From: Temnopleurus reevesii
Lineage: Eukaryota > Echinodermata > Echinoidea > Temnopleuroida > Temnopleuridae
NCBI GenBank assembly: GCA_036244855.1
Contig: BQKZ01000102.1
Location: forward strand, 170,350 to 234,349
Direction of reading: 5' to 3'
Length of the DNA stretch: 64,000 nt
Positions 55,201 to 61,200 of this stretch are shown here, in pieces. The notes under the pieces are model-generated. The model saw only the letters and a program-made list of their open reading frames with translations. It had not been told where the DNA came from and made no database searches. The position numbers and the translations under genes were made by a program. Every line of letters begins with the position of its first letter. Position 1 is the first letter of the stretch.

Positions 55201-58200
55201 ACCACTTGAACTCCCTTCATTACAAATCATTATCTGACATTCAATATGTTTTGACAGAATGAAAGATCATAAAAAAGTTTAGACATGCCTTTTCTCAATC
55301 AATTCATTATTTTACTTTGTTATATTAGTCTACCCCATATCATGTTTCATCACAAAACTAACATTGACCTACAAACCTAAACCCTCATGCATCATACACC
55401 TCTCAGTTCCAAAGATCCATTCATTGTGAATGTCAAAATATAGATTTCAACTTCAATGCACAGAGGAATGAAGGCCAAATTATGCATGGTATAAATATGC
55501 TTCTAATATCCATAAAATTGAATTTCAACACGAAATCATAAAACTATGACGATTGTTTGGTGAGATATTGAAATATTTGAGTGGTTCTACATTGTACTTG
55601 TATGTAGTCAGAAAATACACATCTGGAGTTCCTATATCATTTAATCATGACACATACATGTTAACTGAAGTCGAATAATAGTTAAATATCACTGTAAGCT
55701 CATTTACCATTTCATTTTGCAAATCGAGTTAATTTATTATGCAAAGACATACCTGATTGATGGGTGAGTAAAGTAAATGTAATGTGAAATGTGAAAAGAA
55801 CCTTTGAAGCCACATTTTCTCACAAACACTTTAATACAATGAAGCTTAAATTTTTGCTGGAGTATTATCTTAGCCAATTTCATGACTTTCACACATAGAC
55901 ATGTGTATGGTATGGGGCTCCTCCTCTGCGCCAGGTCCCTCATCTGCGCCTCATTGACATACGCGATGTAACTCACGCGCTTGGTGAAATCAAGACTTTT
56001 TCTTGAAAATTTCCAACCGCGTGTAAAGTAAATGGGATGCAGAGAAGGGACCCAAATATTTTGAACGGCAAAAATGAGAGGGGTGTATATTTCATCTAAA
56101 ATGACATTGTTCCTTCATCTAAAATAACATGGGATGCAGAGAAGGGACCCAAATATTTTGAACGGCAAAAATGAGAGGGGTGTATATTTCATCTAAAATG
56201 ACATTGTTCCTGGTTAGATTCTGCTGAGATATTTCTCACACATAATCTTTAGGATATCTGTGATAATATCAGATTAAAATTGAATTGGATATTCATTGAC
56301 TTCATGTTTTTTTTCAATCTGAAAGTTTAGGTGCGCAGACGTGCGACCTTCCATCATACAATGATCTTTCATACACTTGAAGCCCCATTTTCTCACAAAA
56401 ACTTACAATGAAGCTGAAATTTTGCTGGAGTTTTATTTTTTCTAATTTCATGACATCTAGACATATGTACAATGATCTTTCATACACTTGATGATATGTC
56501 AATGTATCTGAAATTCAGTGAATTCACTAAAATGTTGGATTTTACTGGATGCACAGATCAAGACAAGCAATTAGAATAAAAGAAACAATTTGGATCATGT
56601 AGGGATTCAGACAGACAAGTAATAACTGAAACCCTAAAAGTGAAAGTACGTTTGGAGGATTCTCTTACTCTGAAAACATAAACCGAAATACAACAGCTTC
56701 TTTAGCATTGTCTACAGTATTTATACAAACATGAAAAGTTGTGTTTGAAATAAAGTCTAGAACATTCTCTTCCTGCATATGCCAATATTTTAGTGATTTC
56801 AAACCTGCCTGTATAATAGTAGGTTATAATTTTCATGTTTTGAAACATTTATGCACACAAGTCTACGGGCATTGAAATGGGCGAATATCTTAGTAAATTC
56901 ATGGAAGCAAATTCAGTTAGTCTTTTTACAAATAAGAAATTGGCAGCTCGAGGGGAACATTATAAAACAAGAAAATGTATGGCAAAAAATACCAAAGTGA
57001 AACCACTCACATCTTTTTTCAGAACCTCTTTTGGAAGGTGAGCAATTATTTGGAGTAAAACCTCTAGCCAGGCATCAGAGATATCTGCAAAACAAAAGAA
57101 GAACAGAATGAACAATTCAACATTAAAATCAAGCTTCTAGCTTCTTAATGATGTATCATTATATAGGAAATAAATGAGGCATGTGTTCAGAAATATGGGG
57201 CTGTGACAGACTATATATTGAATTAATGTGCTTGAGGACTGCCTGAATAGGCTAAAAAATATCATTTGCTTGTCCAATAATTGCATTAAAAACCAGTGTT
57301 GGTCAGTGAGGGAATTTTTTCTGTTAATCTTTTCAACATCTTTTAGGTGAAAAAGATTGACAATGTAAAGAATTAGCCCAAACCCTTCAAAGTGTCTTGT
57401 CATATCTGATTAGGACATGCTTGTGTATGAATTTACTGTATGTGACAAAAAGATGAATTTTTTTAAAATCAGGTCATGGAATTTTTAGTGGGTTGTTTGG
57501 TGGATGAGAACATAACAATACTTTCTTGGCCTTACAAGAGGCTACAAGTACAAGACAAAGCCTTGTGATCATTTTTTGGCTAAACTTCTTTGGTGCTTAT
57601 ACCTCAAAAGTCCTTGCAGCAGTGTCCTTGATACCAAATTTGTATGGCTTCTTTGGAGGGAAAAGTGTAAGACTCCTTAGAATTTCTAGCATTTTAAATT
57701 TCTACATCTTCAAACAGAGCTGGTAATAAGCTGGAAAATTTTTATCACATTTTTGTGATAATAAATAATATTTTTGAGAAGACACTTTCAATGTTTCCCT
57801 AAAATATTGATTATCAAACTCCGAACATTCAGTTTCATTTTTTTTTCTCATTCATTTGTTCACTTGGTCAGTTGAGAACACCAGTCAGATATGAGAAAGA
57901 AGGCCGTCACCAACAGACATTTTTCTTTGTTCCTACACAATAAAAAGTATTGATCTATTGTGTGGTGAATACAATGCGGCATAGGAGATCGTGTCTGGGG
58001 AAAAGAAAGGAAATCTATTCTTTCTCAAAATCAATAATAACTTAATGAATGAATCATCATTTAAGATCTCCTCAAAGACATATCTGTGAAATAAGTATGT
58101 GAGACTGTGAATGCTTACTTGAGACTGTATCTTTATGTATTTATTAAGGACCCTAGTAAAAGGAATGACACTTCATGTTGCATTAAGTTTAGGAAATATT

Positions 58201-61200
58201 TGTGGGCTCCTACAATTACAAAATGAAGAATAAGGATATTGCACCATAGAAGAGCAAACAAATCAATAAGATAAAACAGTAAATTTTTTGAGCGAATTCA
58301 TGAAATCTCATGTAAAAAAAAAGAAAAAAAGAAAATTATGACAGAGTATTGTGCAATCTCTCTTTATGGTTATTGACATAAATATCAACAATATCAAAGA
58401 TTACTTTCAATTTTCTCTAATTTAAATTCAATTTTTGACTAGAAGACTAAACCTGAAACTAACCTGGATCTCATTTAATCTACATGTACATACTGTAAAA
58501 TGTTTTGTAGTGCATAGGCGAGATGAGGAACAGATTGCCCCTTCAGCTATCAGAACCTAGAGTGTATCTTGATTGTATACTACACTACCAAACATCAGTA
58601 TGAATTGCCCTAAAACTAACCTGGATCTCTGTTGTATACATTATGTAATACCTTTGCATAGGTGAGATGGGGAACGGACTGCTCCCTACACTACCAGTAT
58701 CTTGATTGTATACTACCAAGTCCAACCCTCAGAATTGCACCAATCCTAACCAAGATCTTGGTTATGGTCTTTTGTAATATCTCCCTGGTATAAGCATGAG
58801 TGAAATGAGGAATACACTCCTCCCTCAGCTTCCAGCATCTTGACTGTATACTACCAAAACTACCCCAAACTAACCTTGGTCTCCGTTGTCTGCATTCTGT
58901 AAGATGGTCTGTAGGAATGTTTTGAGCATAATGTACATGAAGATGAGAGGAGAAACAGACTGCTCCTCAGCTTTTAGTAACTTGTTCTGTATTATCAACT
59001 AAATTGAACTACCCTGGATCTCTGTTATCTACATTCTGTAAGATGGTTTGTAGGAATGTCTGTGCATAAGTGAGATGAGGAATAGACTGCTCTTCAGCTA
59101 TCACTTCCTTCGTGTTCTATCAAACCTCAGTATGAATTGTTTCAAACTTACCTGGGTCTCGATTATCCACATTCTGCAAGATGGTCTGTAGGAATGTCTG
59201 TGCATAGGTGAGATGAGGAATAGACTGCTCTTCAGCTATCTTGACAAATGCTGCTGTCGCTGCATCCTGCAGCTCTTGATTTGCTAGGTGTAGCACATCC
59301 TGGATAAGAAGAAAAAGTAAATTGATTATCATAAAATTATAAAAGGCCACAAAAACGGACAAATATGGTATGTAAGAAATGACACTTTGCTCAGATTCAA
59401 CACTAGGAGCTGAAACCTTAAAGGGAAACCAACCCCTGGGATTGTCGTGCTCTTATTGAATGAGGAAAAATCAAATGAACTAACTACAAAAATTTGAGCA
59501 AAATCGGACGACCCGTTAAAAAGTTATGCCTTCTCAAAGTCACAGAGATATGACGATCCCTACCGCTCATGGGGATCCGTGCGATCGACAAATTCGACAG
59601 AATTCGTGACGTCATGTCGGACAACTCCTCATTCACTCTGTATACAATTTTTCATATTTTCTATCTTTTTTTGGAAAAGTCAACAAAATGCCAATTTTTT
59701 TATTGGGGTATAGCATTGCTGTATTGATTCTGCATGTATTTTGAGAAGAATGATGCTGCAACCTTACTCTAAATTTTAAATTAATCCATTTTTAAAAATT
59801 CTATGTACAACGTGAATGAGAAGTTGTCCGACATGACGTCACAGATTCCATCGAAATTGCCGATCGCACGGATCCCCATCAGCGATAGGGATTGTCATAT
59901 CTCAGTGACTTTGAAAATTCATAACTTTTGAACGGGTTGTCCGATTTTACTCAAATTTCCACAGTTTGTCTATCTGATTTGTCTTCATTCAATGAGTGCA
60001 CGATAATTCCAAAGGCTGGTTCCCCTTTAAGTTTCGGGATAAGGGTAGACATGGCTTTAGAAATGCCTGCAGAGCTGAACACCATTTCCACGCACACATC
60101 ATATCACATAAACAAACATCATAAAACAAGTAAGCAAATCTACATGTCTACACAGATCCAAGAGATAACAAATAAATCCTCTTTGCAGGTAATATCTTCA
60201 CAAGTAATGTACATAGCCATTGGTCACAATCATGTTGTAACATCAATGCGTTGCAACAGTTTGATTTCAAAAGCCGATACTAATCAAAATTCAAGAAATA
60301 TAAGTGATCACTTGATCTACCAAAAAATTGATCTTCCCAAAAATAAGACAAGCTGTATCCCAAATTACTTCAGTCAACCAGATGTACGTGAATGGGCACT
60401 AAAATACACTGAAAACTTACAAACTACATGTACTGTTACAAGTATTGTGCACATGCAAAAAAAAAATGTGTTATCGCATTCGATTGATACTTACCATATC
60501 TTTCATATCACAAAGGCATGCCAATCAATATTTACTTTTCAAAACTGGTTATCTCTGAACTTCATGTATACAAGAACATCATCAGAAAAAAAAACGTGAC
60601 ATTGTTCACCTGGGGCTAGGCAATCGAGGAATATATTCACCTGTATGCTTCTCAGTGTTTGACCATCAATGATTTGACAGAGGGTGCAGTCTAGGGTTTA
60701 TTGAGGTGCAGTTATTTTGTAATGGATTGGAGGACCTTCAGTTCATTTCCTGCTTGACCATGTAATCGGTCTTCACATTCTTGAAATTCTTATCTAATGC
60801 TAAGCACTAAGGATTACATGATGAACATTAATCGTGTAAACAATGTTGATGTACATGTATGATCAATGATCAATGTTCATTTCATTCTCAACATTCATGT
60901 TTCATACCAAATTACACTTTAATAAAACATTGCAAGTTTCTGGTTCAGTTTTGCCATCTTCTCCTATGACCTAGGAAAAAAATATTTGGGGATGATTCTT
61001 ACACAGACTGTAATATTTTTATGAAATGACATGAATAAATTTTAAAATAACAAGACATAAAGTAAAGGCATTATTATTAGAGAAACAGATATTACCCATA
61101 CAAAGTTTGAATAATTGAATATGACATTAAAAGAAACTTTTTGGAGAAATAAGATATTGGCACTTACCCTGACTTTGGGAACCACTCTTCGCATAGCATC

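Noticed and set aside
59928..60599. 223-codon plus-strand open frame, the longest not of low complexity
   Set aside because: It starts inside a foldback arm, runs antisense through an intron, and has no recognisable domain or codon bias.
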